Assembly (NCBI GenBank): GCA_012728855.1
Contig: JAAYEH010000181.1
Location: 1-47,113 of the forward strand
Direction: 5' to 3'
DNA: 47,113 nucleotides
Source: Rhodopirellula sp.
GTDB lineage: Bacteria > Planctomycetota > Planctomycetia > Pirellulales > Thermoguttaceae
In this document: positions 16,254 to 23,393 of the stretch, in pieces
Numbering within the stretch: position 1 is the stretch's first letter
How the letters are laid out: every line of letters starts with the position of its first letter
Program-made: the position numbers and the translations under genes
The notes under the pieces: generated by a model
Told to the model about the DNA's origin: nothing
Seen by the model: only the letters and a program-made list of their open reading frames with translations
Databases searched by the model: none

Positions 16254-16278
16254 GGTGGTTATCGTTGTTGGGTTGTTG

Positions 16279-16923
16279 TCATTGCCGGCTTACGAGCCAG
16301 GCTTCTCCGTGCCGGAGCAACGGCTGCTCGGGTCGCCCGAGCCAGACATCGTGACGGGTGAGCATCCGGCGGGTGACGTTTTCCAGTGGGGCGGCGGTCC
16401 AGCCGGGCGTTCGCCACAAGGCCGGCGACCCGAACATGCCACCAAGCCTCGCGCCAAGCAGTACGTAATGCTTCACCGATGGAAACGCCAGCACGGCCTC
16501 GTCCACGCCGGCGTCGACCGGCACGAACGAGCCGAGCACGACCGACGGCTGGTAGCGGCGGAGGGCTTCGCCGGCCTCGATCCGCTCGACGGCGGAATTC
16601 GAAACCGGCGCCGAATCCGTGGCGACGACAGCAAGGCCCGTTGCCGCCAAACTAGCGGCGAGTTCGCCGCTGCCGGAACAAATCTCAAGGATACGTTCTG
16701 CCTGCAACGACCTAGAGACGTCGCGAAGTGCCGCGATCAATTCCTTGCACGGCACGAGAAAACGCCCGGCCTCCTCGCAAGCGACCAGCCAGCCATCGGC
16801 CCGTTCGGCCGCCGCCAATTCGGCAAGTCGCTCATCGAAGGTTGGAAGTGTGTTCCCCTTTCTCGTCGCCGGTCGTTTAACCGCTGTGCCCAACGGGCCG
16901 CGCGTCGGGAGCCGCTCAATCAA
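16279..16923 (-). CDS. Small SAM-fold (methyltransferase-like) protein of unknown function
   Basis: Open frame of 214 codons. Residues about 70-100 carry a class I methyltransferase motif I-like sequence (ILEICSGSGELAASL) followed by an acidic end of strand 2 (VVATDSAP). The rest of the domain is short and poorly conserved with known families. The first 17 or so codons (MIERLPTRGPLGTAVKR) lie inside the left arm of the inverted repeat at 16874-17000, so the frame has either been extended by the repeat or truly starts downstream; no better start with a ribosome binding site was found. It sits between the SuyB-like and ComC-like genes, 25 bp upstream of the latter. Its link to the pathway is unclear. 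Confidence 0.55.
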   Translation of the reverse strand: MIERLPTRGPLGTAVKRPATRKGNTLPTFDERLAELAAAERADGWLVACEEAGRFLVPCKELIAALRDVSRSLQAERILEICSGSGELAASLAATGLAVVATDSAPVSNSAVERIEAGEALRRYQPSVVLGSFVPVDAGVDEAVLAFPSVKHYVLLGARLGGMFGSPALWRTPGWTAAPLENVTRRMLTRHDVWLGRPEQPLLRHGEAWLVSRQ

Positions 16924-17000
16924 GGGTACGTTCCTCCACTTATGACCGATGTTGTCGCGTGGCGTTCAACGCGCGGCCCGTTGGGCCGAGCGGTTAAACG
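16874..17000. repeat. Inverted-repeat element, family B copy 1
   Basis: 32-nt arms at 16874-16905 and 16969-17000 with two mismatches; outer sequence CGTTTAACCGC, inner CAACGGGCCGCGCG. A related, perfectly symmetric copy lies at 26521-26616. The left arm overlaps the start of the SAM-fold frame, and the right arm ends 12 bp from the stop of the SuyB-like gene. Confidence 0.85.
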
Positions 17001-17012
17001 ATTCTCTCTATC

Positions 17013-18182
17013 TCACACGCTCGGCCCGCAACGGTTGATCGCGAAGGCGTTGAATTCCTTCAGTGCCTCGGCTTTCGACATCTTGCCGTCGCAGAGGTCG
17101 AGAACTTCGTTGAACAGCCGCTCGCCGGCCTCGTCCAGGGAAGTTCCCTCGAACATGTCGGACACATCGACCTCCATCGTGTCTTTCATCAACTCCCAGG
17201 ATTCGCGATTGCCGGTCAATCGCATCGTGATCATCAGCGGATGATTGATCGTATGGCCGCCGCCCGTGCTGAAGCTCATCACCTGCGAGCCGGCCGCCGC
17301 GATGCCGGTGATGCTCTCGCCGCCGTGGCCGGGGGTGTCCATCAGCCACAGGCCGGCTTCGTCGCCGATCGGGTAGGCATAGTCGACCGCGCCGACGATC
17401 GGCTTGGAGCCCCACTTTTGCATAGCGCCGAGCGACTTCTCCTCGATCGTCGACAGGCCGCCGGCGATGTTATCGCCCGTCGGCTGGCTGCCGCGGAGAT
17501 CGACGCCGCAGGCGAGGATGTTTTTCTCCATCCGCGCGATCATGCCCAAGAGCTTTTCGGCCACCTCGGGCGACTTGGCGCGGGCGCGAATCAGATCCTC
17601 GCCGCCCATCATCTCGGTCACCTCGGCGCCCAGCGCTCGGCCGCCCGCTTCGATCACACGGTCGCAGACCCAACCGACGCAGCGGTTATGGGCCAGGCCG
17701 CTGGTCACGTCGCTGGTGCCGCAGTTGAACCCGTAGATCAGCTTGCTGAGCGGCATACGCTGGCGCTGTTGGAGGTTGATCTTGCGGTTCAACTCCACCG
17801 CCATCCGCGTGGCGATCGCCAGGGCTTCAATGGCGCCGCCATCCCGCCGGATATTCACCACTTCCACCGGCTTGCCGGACTTGGCGACCTCGTGGGCGAT
17901 GTCGTCGGCCTCGCAGCCCAGTTCCTTGAAGTGATCGACCACGATGACCGCGCCGGCGTTGGGATTGTTGCCGTGCCCGACCAGCGTGCGGAAGGTCTGG
18001 GCGAGGTCGGGCGCGATCTGGCAGCGTCCCAGCGGATGGACGATCGGGATCGTATTCTGCACCATGTGAGCGACGCGCTCACAGGTCGGATTGGCGTAGA
18101 GGGTGCCGCTGAGCATCAATACGTGGTTGCGAATCCCGACCTGGCCGTCGGGACGGGGATAGCCGTAGAAAGAGTCTCTCAC
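17013..18182 (-). CDS. UxaA-family large subunit: altronate/galactarate dehydratase or (R)-sulfolactate sulfo-lyase (SuyB-like candidate)
   Basis: 389 residues from a GTG at 18182 with AGGAG 7 nt upstream; the in-frame extension to 18647 reads through the small-subunit gene out of frame and is not real. The protein matches the C-terminal domain of the UxaA/GarD family: FYGYPRPDGQVGIRNHVLML at the start, GCEADDIAHEVAKSGKP, YGFNCGTSDVTSGLAHNRC, TEMMGGEDLI, GNIAGG-type loop (GDNIAGGLSTIEEK) and the glycine-rich STGGGHTINHPL. Conserved Cys residues (CGTSD, CGVDLRG) fit the metal site. As a separate 389-residue polypeptide beside a 100-residue SAF protein it has the split SuyAB arrangement, also found in two-subunit sugar-acid dehydratases. 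Both activities are beta-eliminations; context leans to sulfolactate. Confidence 0.85.
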   Translation of the reverse strand: MRDSFYGYPRPDGQVGIRNHVLMLSGTLYANPTCERVAHMVQNTIPIVHPLGRCQIAPDLAQTFRTLVGHGNNPNAGAVIVVDHFKELGCEADDIAHEVAKSGKPVEVVNIRRDGGAIEALAIATRMAVELNRKINLQQRQRMPLSKLIYGFNCGTSDVTSGLAHNRCVGWVCDRVIEAGGRALGAEVTEMMGGEDLIRARAKSPEVAEKLLGMIARMEKNILACGVDLRGSQPTGDNIAGGLSTIEEKSLGAMQKWGSKPIVGAVDYAYPIGDEAGLWLMDTPGHGGESITGIAAAGSQVMSFSTGGGHTINHPLMITMRLTGNRESWELMKDTMEVDVSDMFEGTSLDEAGERLFNEVLDLCDGKMSKAEALKEFNAFAINRCGPSV

Positions 18183-18223
18183 CTCGGTACTCCTGTGATC
18201 CTGTTGGTTTGTGGTTTGGAAAC

Positions 18224-18526
18224 TCACTTCGACCGCAAGTCGCCGCGGCCCCGGTTCGATTCGATGTTGTGGACGTGGACGTATTCGCCGCGGCGGATAT
18301 CTTTCGACGCGCGGCCGATGCTCAGGCCGTATTTCATGATCGGCTCGCCCGCTTTGATGTCCGTGCGGGCGAACTTGTGGTTCGAGGGGATGTCGTCCAG
18401 CAGCTCGATCGTTTCGATCTCCTGCCGACCTTCGACGGTACACTGGACGTCGGCCGCCTTGCTGCCGGGGCCGATCAGGTTGGCGACGTTGTCGCCGGGA
18501 TTGATGATCAAAGCTCGTAAAGTCAT
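18224..18526 (-). CDS. UxaA-family small subunit, SAF domain (SuyA-like candidate)
   Basis: 100 residues. The sequence is a SAF domain as at the N-terminus of altronate and galactarate dehydratases: ALIINPGDNVANLI, IPSNHKFARTDIKAGEPIMKYG, then the signature SIGRASKDIRRGEYVHVHNIES. It corresponds to SuyA of (R)-sulfolactate sulfo-lyase or to the small subunit of two-component sugar-acid dehydratases, and needs the large subunit encoded 41 bp downstream. Upstream it is separated from the deacetylase gene by a composite repeat at 18540-18783, so it may start its own transcript or depend on readthrough. Confidence 0.87.
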   Translation of the reverse strand: MTLRALIINPGDNVANLIGPGSKAADVQCTVEGRQEIETIELLDDIPSNHKFARTDIKAGEPIMKYGLSIGRASKDIRRGEYVHVHNIESNRGRGDLRSK

Positions 18527-18539
18527 GCTTTTCTCCAGT

Positions 18540-18783
18540 AGGTTCCGCCTGCCGGGCGGAACCTGAAGTACAAAAAACGTCCTTTTCTACAAAACACGTC
18601 CATTCATCCGCCGGCCAACTCACTCGCCGCGCCGCTTCAAACGGCAACCTTTAGGAGCCGTAAGAAAATCAATTGGCCAATCGTAGTAGGGTGGATTGAA
18701 ATCCACCCTACGTCAAAATGCACAACTTATTCTCTTACGGCTCCTTACCGGTCTTTCCAGGTTCCGCCCGGCAGGCGGAACCT
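18540..18783. repeat. Composite repeat: two inverted palindromes enclosing two further hairpins (family F)
   Basis: A 25-nt palindrome at 18540-18564 (arms AGGTTCCGCC) recurs as its exact reverse complement at 18759-18783. Between them, 13-nt arms AGGAGCCGTAAGA (18653-18665) pair with 18733-18745. Inside these lies a third perfect hairpin at 18686-18711 (12-nt arms GTAGGGTGGATT, 2-nt centre). The whole block fills the gap between the PIG-L and SuyA-like genes and is probably nested insertion of several non-autonomous elements. No coding content is supported. Confidence 0.78.
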
Positions 18784-18790
18784 ACTCCCT

Positions 18791-19504
18791 TCACCAGGCA
18801 CGCACTCGTTTCCAGGCCAGGTGCGTGCGGAATGCTTCCGCGGCCGCCACGCCGGCCTGGGCGCCGCGGGCGCGGCACTGACAAAGCATCTGTTCGGCCA
18901 GCGGCGAAAAGTCGCCGTCCGCTCCGCGCTCAAGTTGGCTCTTGTGGCACCGGAGCATGCGGCCTTTCAAATCAACATAGTCGCTCACGTCGACGTACAG
19001 GCTCGGCTCGAAGCCGGTCATGTTCATCGTGTCCATCCACCAAAGGACCGGCTGCGCCTGCATCACCGCCGAGTCGGTGCGGTGCCCGTTCGACGTGCAG
19101 TACCACGATGCCGCTTCCGACAAGGCTGCCACGGCACGGTGATCCGAGTGGTAGTCGGCCGCCGGGTGGGCCAGCACCAGCGTCGGCCGGAAACGGCGAT
19201 AAAGCTCGATGAGCACGCGGCGTTGCTCGGGCGCGTCGACCAATTCGCCGTCGCCGAACTCGCCTCGCAACAGGTCCGCTCCGAGAACCTCCGCGGAGGC
19301 TGTCATCTCCTGCCGCCGCACCTCGGCCAGATCCGGGATCGGCGTCGACGGCTGTCCCTTGTCCCCCTGGCACATCACACAGATCCCGATCGCCGCGCCG
19401 TCGGCCTTGGCGCGGGCGAGCGTGCCGGCGCAGAAGTACTCCGCGTCGTCCGGATGGGCGACGACCGCCAGCACACGTTCTCCCGAAAAGTCGATGCGCA
19501 TCAT
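18791..19504 (-). CDS. PIG-L/LmbE-family zinc deacetylase
   Basis: 237 residues from the ATG at 19504 (a second ATG follows at 19501). The longer frame to 19549 would overlap the NagB-like gene; this start lies just past that gene's stop at 19506, so the two are tightly coupled. Zinc site residues are visible: VVAHPDDAE near the N-terminus (His and Asp) and YHSDHRAV about residue 113. The family removes N-acetyl groups from GlcNAc moieties (GlcNAc-PI, MshB, BshB, chitooligosaccharides). Placed after a NagB-family gene, a role in deacetylating an N-acetyl amino sugar before deamination is likely; the exact sugar is inferred. Confidence 0.88.
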   Translation of the reverse strand: MMRIDFSGERVLAVVAHPDDAEYFCAGTLARAKADGAAIGICVMCQGDKGQPSTPIPDLAEVRRQEMTASAEVLGADLLRGEFGDGELVDAPEQRRVLIELYRRFRPTLVLAHPAADYHSDHRAVAALSEAASWYCTSNGHRTDSAVMQAQPVLWWMDTMNMTGFEPSLYVDVSDYVDLKGRMLRCHKSQLERGADGDFSPLAEQMLCQCRARGAQAGVAAAEAFRTHLAWKRVRAW

Positions 19505-19505
19505 G

Positions 19506-20354
19506 TCACCGCAATCGGATATCGGGAAGGGCCGCCACATAGTCGGCAATCGTCAGCGACGCGTCGGCGTGCGTCCGCAGCAGCGATGCCGGACACGCCG
19601 ACGTGATCGGGCCGTGGAGCACGCGTCGAACCACAGAACTCTGCCAGGGCCGGTTGCAGTAGAACCGGCACTTTCGCGACGCCAGGATCTCCTTCATACC
19701 CACGGTCATCGCGCGGGCCGGGATGATCGACAACTCGCCGCCGACGGTTACCGAATTGATGGTCTTCGTCTCGCGGCTGAGATCGAGCATTCGGCTTGGC
19801 AGGGCGGCGAACTCGTCGGCCGACACCCTCTCGCCCGGCTCAGGCGGTTCGTTGAAGGCCATGTGACCGTTAATCCCGATGCCGCCGAAACAGACGTCGA
19901 CACCGCCGCGGTCGTCGATCGCCCGCCGGATGCCGGCGGGGTCTTGCGGGTCGGGGAAGACGCGGTTCTCCGGCCGTGGCGCCAGCGCCGAATCGATCAG
20001 GTCGTAGAACTTGCGGTTCATGTAGCCGCGGAAGCTGAGCGGATGGTCGATATCGACCCAGCGGTCGTCGGGCGTGAGATACTCGTCCATGTTGATGAGC
20101 ATCACTTCGCGGCAGTCGAACCGCTCGCGATTGATCAGGTCGGCGAGGATGGGGAACTGGTCGACCGGCCCAACCGGGATGATCAGCGTCGCCGCTCGGC
20201 CCTGCTGCTTCGCCTCGCGGAAGACTTCGAGCATGGTCTCGGCCATGTTCTGGGCGACGGAGGCCATGTCGCCGAGGATCCGCACCGTCACGGTAGTGCC
20301 TTCGCCGAGGCGCTGCGGCGGAATGTTGAGATAGTCGGGTAGGAGTGTGGTCAT
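19506..20354 (-). CDS. Atypical NagB-family protein (glucosamine-6-phosphate deaminase/isomerase-like)
   Basis: 282 residues from the ATG at 20354 with GGAGA upstream; the frame to 20498 overlaps the aldehyde dehydrogenase gene. NagB landmarks are recognisable: LINMDEY (Asp90, the ring-opening base region), GGIG-NGHMAFNEPP (about 157-171) with the catalytic His164 and Glu169, and SRETKTIN. Two features depart from classic NagB. The phosphate-binding PTG(S/G)TP loop is replaced by PVGPVDQFP (60-68), and the Asp of GxDGH is Asn162. The family isomerises and deaminates 6-phospho-amino sugars. Here a changed ligand at C6 or a changed reaction is likely. It lies between aldehyde dehydrogenase and PIG-L genes, supporting an amino-sugar step. 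Confidence 0.82.
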   Translation of the reverse strand: MTTLLPDYLNIPPQRLGEGTTVTVRILGDMASVAQNMAETMLEVFREAKQQGRAATLIIPVGPVDQFPILADLINRERFDCREVMLINMDEYLTPDDRWVDIDHPLSFRGYMNRKFYDLIDSALAPRPENRVFPDPQDPAGIRRAIDDRGGVDVCFGGIGINGHMAFNEPPEPGERVSADEFAALPSRMLDLSRETKTINSVTVGGELSIIPARAMTVGMKEILASRKCRFYCNRPWQSSVVRRVLHGPITSACPASLLRTHADASLTIADYVAALPDIRLR

Positions 20355-20389
20355 GATGGTTTTCTCCGGGTCGGCAGCCCGGCTGCTGT

Positions 20390-21826
20390 TCAGGCTTCCA
20401 CCCCGATGGAAATATGTTTCGTCTCCAAATACGCGTCGATCCCTTCCGCGCCGAGTTCGCGTCCCCAGCCGCTCTGTTTCAATCCGCCGAAGGGACACTG
20501 GCTCGTGGCGGGCACCGTGTCGTTGATGCCGATCGTTCCCGCTTCGAGGTTTTCGGCCAGGCGCCAGAGCCGCGAGAGATCCCGGGTAAACGCATAGGCA
20601 GCCAAGCCGTACTCGGTGGCGTTCGCCCGGGTGACAGCCTCATCCTCGGTCTCGAAGCGGCAGATGGGAACGACCGGGGCAAACGTTTCTTCTCGCATAC
20701 AGAGCACGTCCGAAGGAACGTCGGCCAGCACGGTCGGTTCAAAGAAGAATCCCTCGCCGGCGACGTCGGATCGGCGGCCGCCGCAGAGGATGCGTGCCCC
20801 CCGCGACCTGGCGTCCTCGACGTGCTCCAGGGCGTTTTGCAGCGCTCGTTCGTCGATCAGCGGCCCGATCTCCACCCCCTCCTCCAATCCGTCGCCAATC
20901 TTCAACGCCTTGGCTCGCTCGACGAACGCCTCAACAAAACGGTCGTAAATCCGAGCTTGCACATAGACCCGGTTCGCCGCGATGCACGACTGGCCCGTGT
21001 TGCGAAACTTGGCGATGATCGTCCCTTCAACGGCGCGTTCGAAGTCGGCGTCGTCGAAGACAATCACGGGGGCATGTCCGCCGAGTTCCAGCGACAGCTT
21101 CGTCAGCGATTCGGCAGCGCCGGCGACGAGCCGGCGCCCGACCTCCGTAGAACCCGTAAACGTGATTTTGCGGCAGATCGGATTCTCCAGCCACTCGGCG
21201 GCGATTTCCGCCGATTTGCCCACCACGAGCTGAAACACGCCCGCCGGCACTTCCGCCTCGGCGACCGCCTCGGCCAGGATAACCGAGCTGAGCGGCGTGG
21301 CGCTGGCGGGCTTGAGAATCACGGGGCATCCGGCGGCCAAGGCCGGCGCCACTTTCCGCAGTGCCAGCACGAGCGGAAAATTCCACGGCGCGATCGCCCC
21401 CACCACGCCGACCGGTGTGTGGACAACCATATGCCTCTTGCCGGGCGTCTGATTGGGCACGATGCGGCCGTAGGCCCTGGCGCCCTCGGAGGCGAACCAA
21501 CGAAGATGATCGACCGACATCGCCACCTCGCCGCGGCTCTGCGCCAGCGGCTTGCCGTTTTCCAATGTGATCGTCCGAGCGATTTCATCGCTACGGCGTT
21601 GGAGAATGTCGGCGATCTTGGCCAGGTATTGCCCTCGCTCCCTCGCCGGCATCTTCCGCCATACCGGCCAGGCGGCCGACGCGTCGGCAAGGGCCTGACG
21701 CACCAGTGGGCGCGGAACCGTTCCAATCTGAGCGAATGCCTTGCCGTTAGCAGGATTCACCACGTCGATCGAATTCTGGGGGTCGGGCCAACGGCCGTTG
21801 AGGTAGAGTTTGTGGGTGGTTGTCAT
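20390..21826 (-). CDS. NAD(P)-dependent aldehyde dehydrogenase (succinate-semialdehyde/sulfolactaldehyde-type)
   Basis: 478 residues, full length. Landmarks: APWNFPLVL with Asn149, FTGSTEVG (223-230) for the cofactor, catalytic base Glu247 in LELGGHAP, nucleophile Cys281 in NTGQSCIAANRVYV. The overall sequence resembles GabD-type semialdehyde dehydrogenases. Enzymes of this group oxidise succinate semialdehyde, ketoglutarate semialdehyde, glycolaldehyde and, in sulfoglycolysis, sulfolactaldehyde. With a transaldolase gene 47 bp upstream and sulfolactate-type genes downstream, oxidation of the three-carbon aldehyde released by the aldolase is the most economical role; this is inference. Confidence 0.88.
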   Translation of the reverse strand: MTTTHKLYLNGRWPDPQNSIDVVNPANGKAFAQIGTVPRPLVRQALADASAAWPVWRKMPARERGQYLAKIADILQRRSDEIARTITLENGKPLAQSRGEVAMSVDHLRWFASEGARAYGRIVPNQTPGKRHMVVHTPVGVVGAIAPWNFPLVLALRKVAPALAAGCPVILKPASATPLSSVILAEAVAEAEVPAGVFQLVVGKSAEIAAEWLENPICRKITFTGSTEVGRRLVAGAAESLTKLSLELGGHAPVIVFDDADFERAVEGTIIAKFRNTGQSCIAANRVYVQARIYDRFVEAFVERAKALKIGDGLEEGVEIGPLIDERALQNALEHVEDARSRGARILCGGRRSDVAGEGFFFEPTVLADVPSDVLCMREETFAPVVPICRFETEDEAVTRANATEYGLAAYAFTRDLSRLWRLAENLEAGTIGINDTVPATSQCPFGGLKQSGWGRELGAEGIDAYLETKHISIGVEA

Positions 21827-21873
21827 TGGTCATTGGTCAGTTGACATTTGTGGGGCAAGCAGTTCGGCTGCTG

Positions 21874-22521
21874 TTACGGCTGGGGCACCTTTTTCCAGTC
21901 TTCGAGGAACATTTCGATGCCACGGTCGGTGAGGGGGTGGTCGAAAAGCTGTTTCATGACGTCGAAGAACATGGTGGCGACGTCCGCGCCAATCAGCGCC
22001 GACTCGAGGACGTGGACCGGGTGGCGAATGGCAGCGACAAGGATCTCGGTTTCGTAGCCGTAGTTGTCGTAGATCGTGCGGATTTGGCGAATCAGATCCA
22101 TGCCGATATGGCCCACGGAGTCCAGTCGGCCGACAAACGGGCTGATGTACGTTGCCCCGCACTTGGCGGCCAGCAGGGCTTGCAGCGGCGAGAAGGTCAC
22201 CGTGACGTTGGTCTTGATCCCGTCGGCCGAGAGCCGCTTTACCGCCTTGAGGCCTTCGCGCATGATCGGCACCTTGATCACCACGTTGTCGGCGATGGCG
22301 GCCAATTGGCGGGCTTCGGCCACGATGCCTTCGGCGTCCGGGGAGAGCGTTTCCAGGCTCACCGGGCCGGGAACGATGCAGCAGATCTCTTCGTACAACT
22401 CGCGGGCCGGGCGGCCGGTCTTGGAAACGTGCGTCGGGTTTGTGGTTACCCCGTCGACGATGCCCCAGCTCAGCGCTTCGCGGATCTGGTCGATATCGGC
22501 AGTGTCGAGAAACAGTTTCAT
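21874..22521 (-). CDS. TalC/FSA-type transaldolase
   Basis: 215 residues from the ATG at 22521, preceded by AAGGAAAAGG; the in-frame extension to 22608 lies inside the regulator gene. The short transaldolase/fructose-6-phosphate aldolase fold is clear: [24 protein letters not shown], the Schiff-base Lys83 in [41 protein letters not shown] and [15 protein letters not shown]. These enzymes transfer dihydroxyacetone between sugars or cleave ketoses; a member of this family cleaves 6-sulfofructose in transaldolase-type sulfoglycolysis. The start codon overlaps the GntR stop by ATGA, so expression is directly coupled to the regulator. Confidence 0.92.
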   Translation of the reverse strand: MKLFLDTADIDQIREALSWGIVDGVTTNPTHVSKTGRPARELYEEICCIVPGPVSLETLSPDAEGIVAEARQLAAIADNVVIKVPIMREGLKAVKRLSADGIKTNVTVTFSPLQALLAAKCGATYISPFVGRLDSVGHIGMDLIRQIRTIYDNYGYETEILVAAIRHPVHVLESALIGADVATMFFDVMKQLFDHPLTDRGIEMFLEDWKKVPQP

Positions 22522-23279
22522 CGTGCCTTTTCCTTCTCGGTGAGCTTGCGAGCAGGGGTTTTCGGTTTTGCCGGTCCGGCAATCGCTTCTCCGGACGCGC
22601 CCACCCACTGCGGAACAAAAGTGCCCGCGGCGACCTGTCGCTCGATTGATTGGCGGGCGTCCTGTACGTGCCGGCGGGCCAGACGTTCGGCCTCATCGGG
22701 CTGATCGGCCTCGATGGCCGCCACAATTCGCAGGTGGTCATCGCGGACTTGGCGCGGTGGGCGGTTCGCCCGGACAAACAGCCCCAATACCCGGTAGCCC
22801 TCGGTCAACCGCGTCAGCAAGGGGTTTTGGGAAGCGCGCACCATGCGGGCGTGGAATTGCCGGTCGATCTCCGACATTTGCTCAAGTTCCTGCCGCCGAG
22901 CCAACTCATAGGTTCGGTGCGCCAGAGCTTTCAGGCCGCTCAGTTCCGCCCGACTCGCCCGCTGGCAACACAGCCGCGCCGCCAGCCCTTCGAACATCTC
23001 GCGGATCTCGTAGGCGGCCAGCAGGGTGTGGGCGTCGAGTTCGCTGACGAACATCCCCAGATTGTCCACCGCCGCGACCAGCCCGCAGAACTGCAGCTCC
23101 AGAAGCGATTCCCGCACAACACTTTGCGCCACGCCGAACCGCTGCGCCAGATCCTGCTGCACGAGCCGCTGTCCGGGCTGGAATTCGCCGGAGAGAATGA
23201 GCCTCTGCACGGCATCGCGGACGCGGTGCCGCGCCAGGCTGGTTCCCGTGGTCTCCGAATTGGCCGACGAAGCGGGCAA
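22518..23279 (-). CDS. GntR-family (FadR/FCD subfamily) transcriptional regulator
   Basis: 253 residues from a TTG at 23279 with AGGAG 7 nt upstream. The N-terminal winged helix is typical: [44 protein letters not shown] split over about residues 15-60. The FCD effector domain follows ([43 protein letters not shown]) and its His/Asp residues fit a metal-assisted carboxylate pocket. FCD regulators usually sense organic or sugar acids, in line with the downstream catabolic genes. The Shine-Dalgarno abuts a 36-bp palindrome overlapping the promoter, so autoregulation is very likely. A charged C-terminal tail (about 230-253) is extra. Confidence 0.92.
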   Translation of the reverse strand: MPASSANSETTGTSLARHRVRDAVQRLILSGEFQPGQRLVQQDLAQRFGVAQSVVRESLLELQFCGLVAAVDNLGMFVSELDAHTLLAAYEIREMFEGLAARLCCQRASRAELSGLKALAHRTYELARRQELEQMSEIDRQFHARMVRASQNPLLTRLTEGYRVLGLFVRANRPPRQVRDDHLRIVAAIEADQPDEAERLARRHVQDARQSIERQVAAGTFVPQWVGASGEAIAGPAKPKTPARKLTEKEKAR

Positions 23280-23289
23280 GGGCGTGCTC

Positions 23290-23325
23290 CTATTATCGAT
23301 GATTATCGATAATCAGCGATAATAG
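23290..23325. promoter_or_regulatory. Probable operator: 36-bp near-perfect palindrome
   Basis: Centre ATTATCGATAAT, with flanking half-sites; the two 18-nt halves differ at a single position. It begins within the promoter -10 hexamer (23319-23324) and ends at the Shine-Dalgarno of the GntR gene. This geometry suits repression by the regulator it precedes. No second copy was noticed elsewhere in the window. Confidence 0.85.
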
Positions 23326-23346
23326 CGAGTCCGCCACCCGTGTCAA
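23319..23346 (-). promoter_or_regulatory. Sigma-70-type promoter of the GntR-led operon
   Basis: On the minus strand TTGACA (23346-23341) is followed after 16 nt by TATTAT (23324-23319). The start of transcription would fall near 23312, inside the palindrome, about 35 nt before the TTG start codon. Confidence 0.75.
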
Positions 23347-23393
23347 GCGCTTGGGGCCGGATTTGCAAGCGTATATTCCGGACACCTCCGGAA

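Noticed and set aside
17013..18647. 544-codon version of the UxaA-family large subunit
   Set aside because: The first 155 codons read through the small-subunit gene out of frame; the GTG at 18182 with AGGAG is the credible start.
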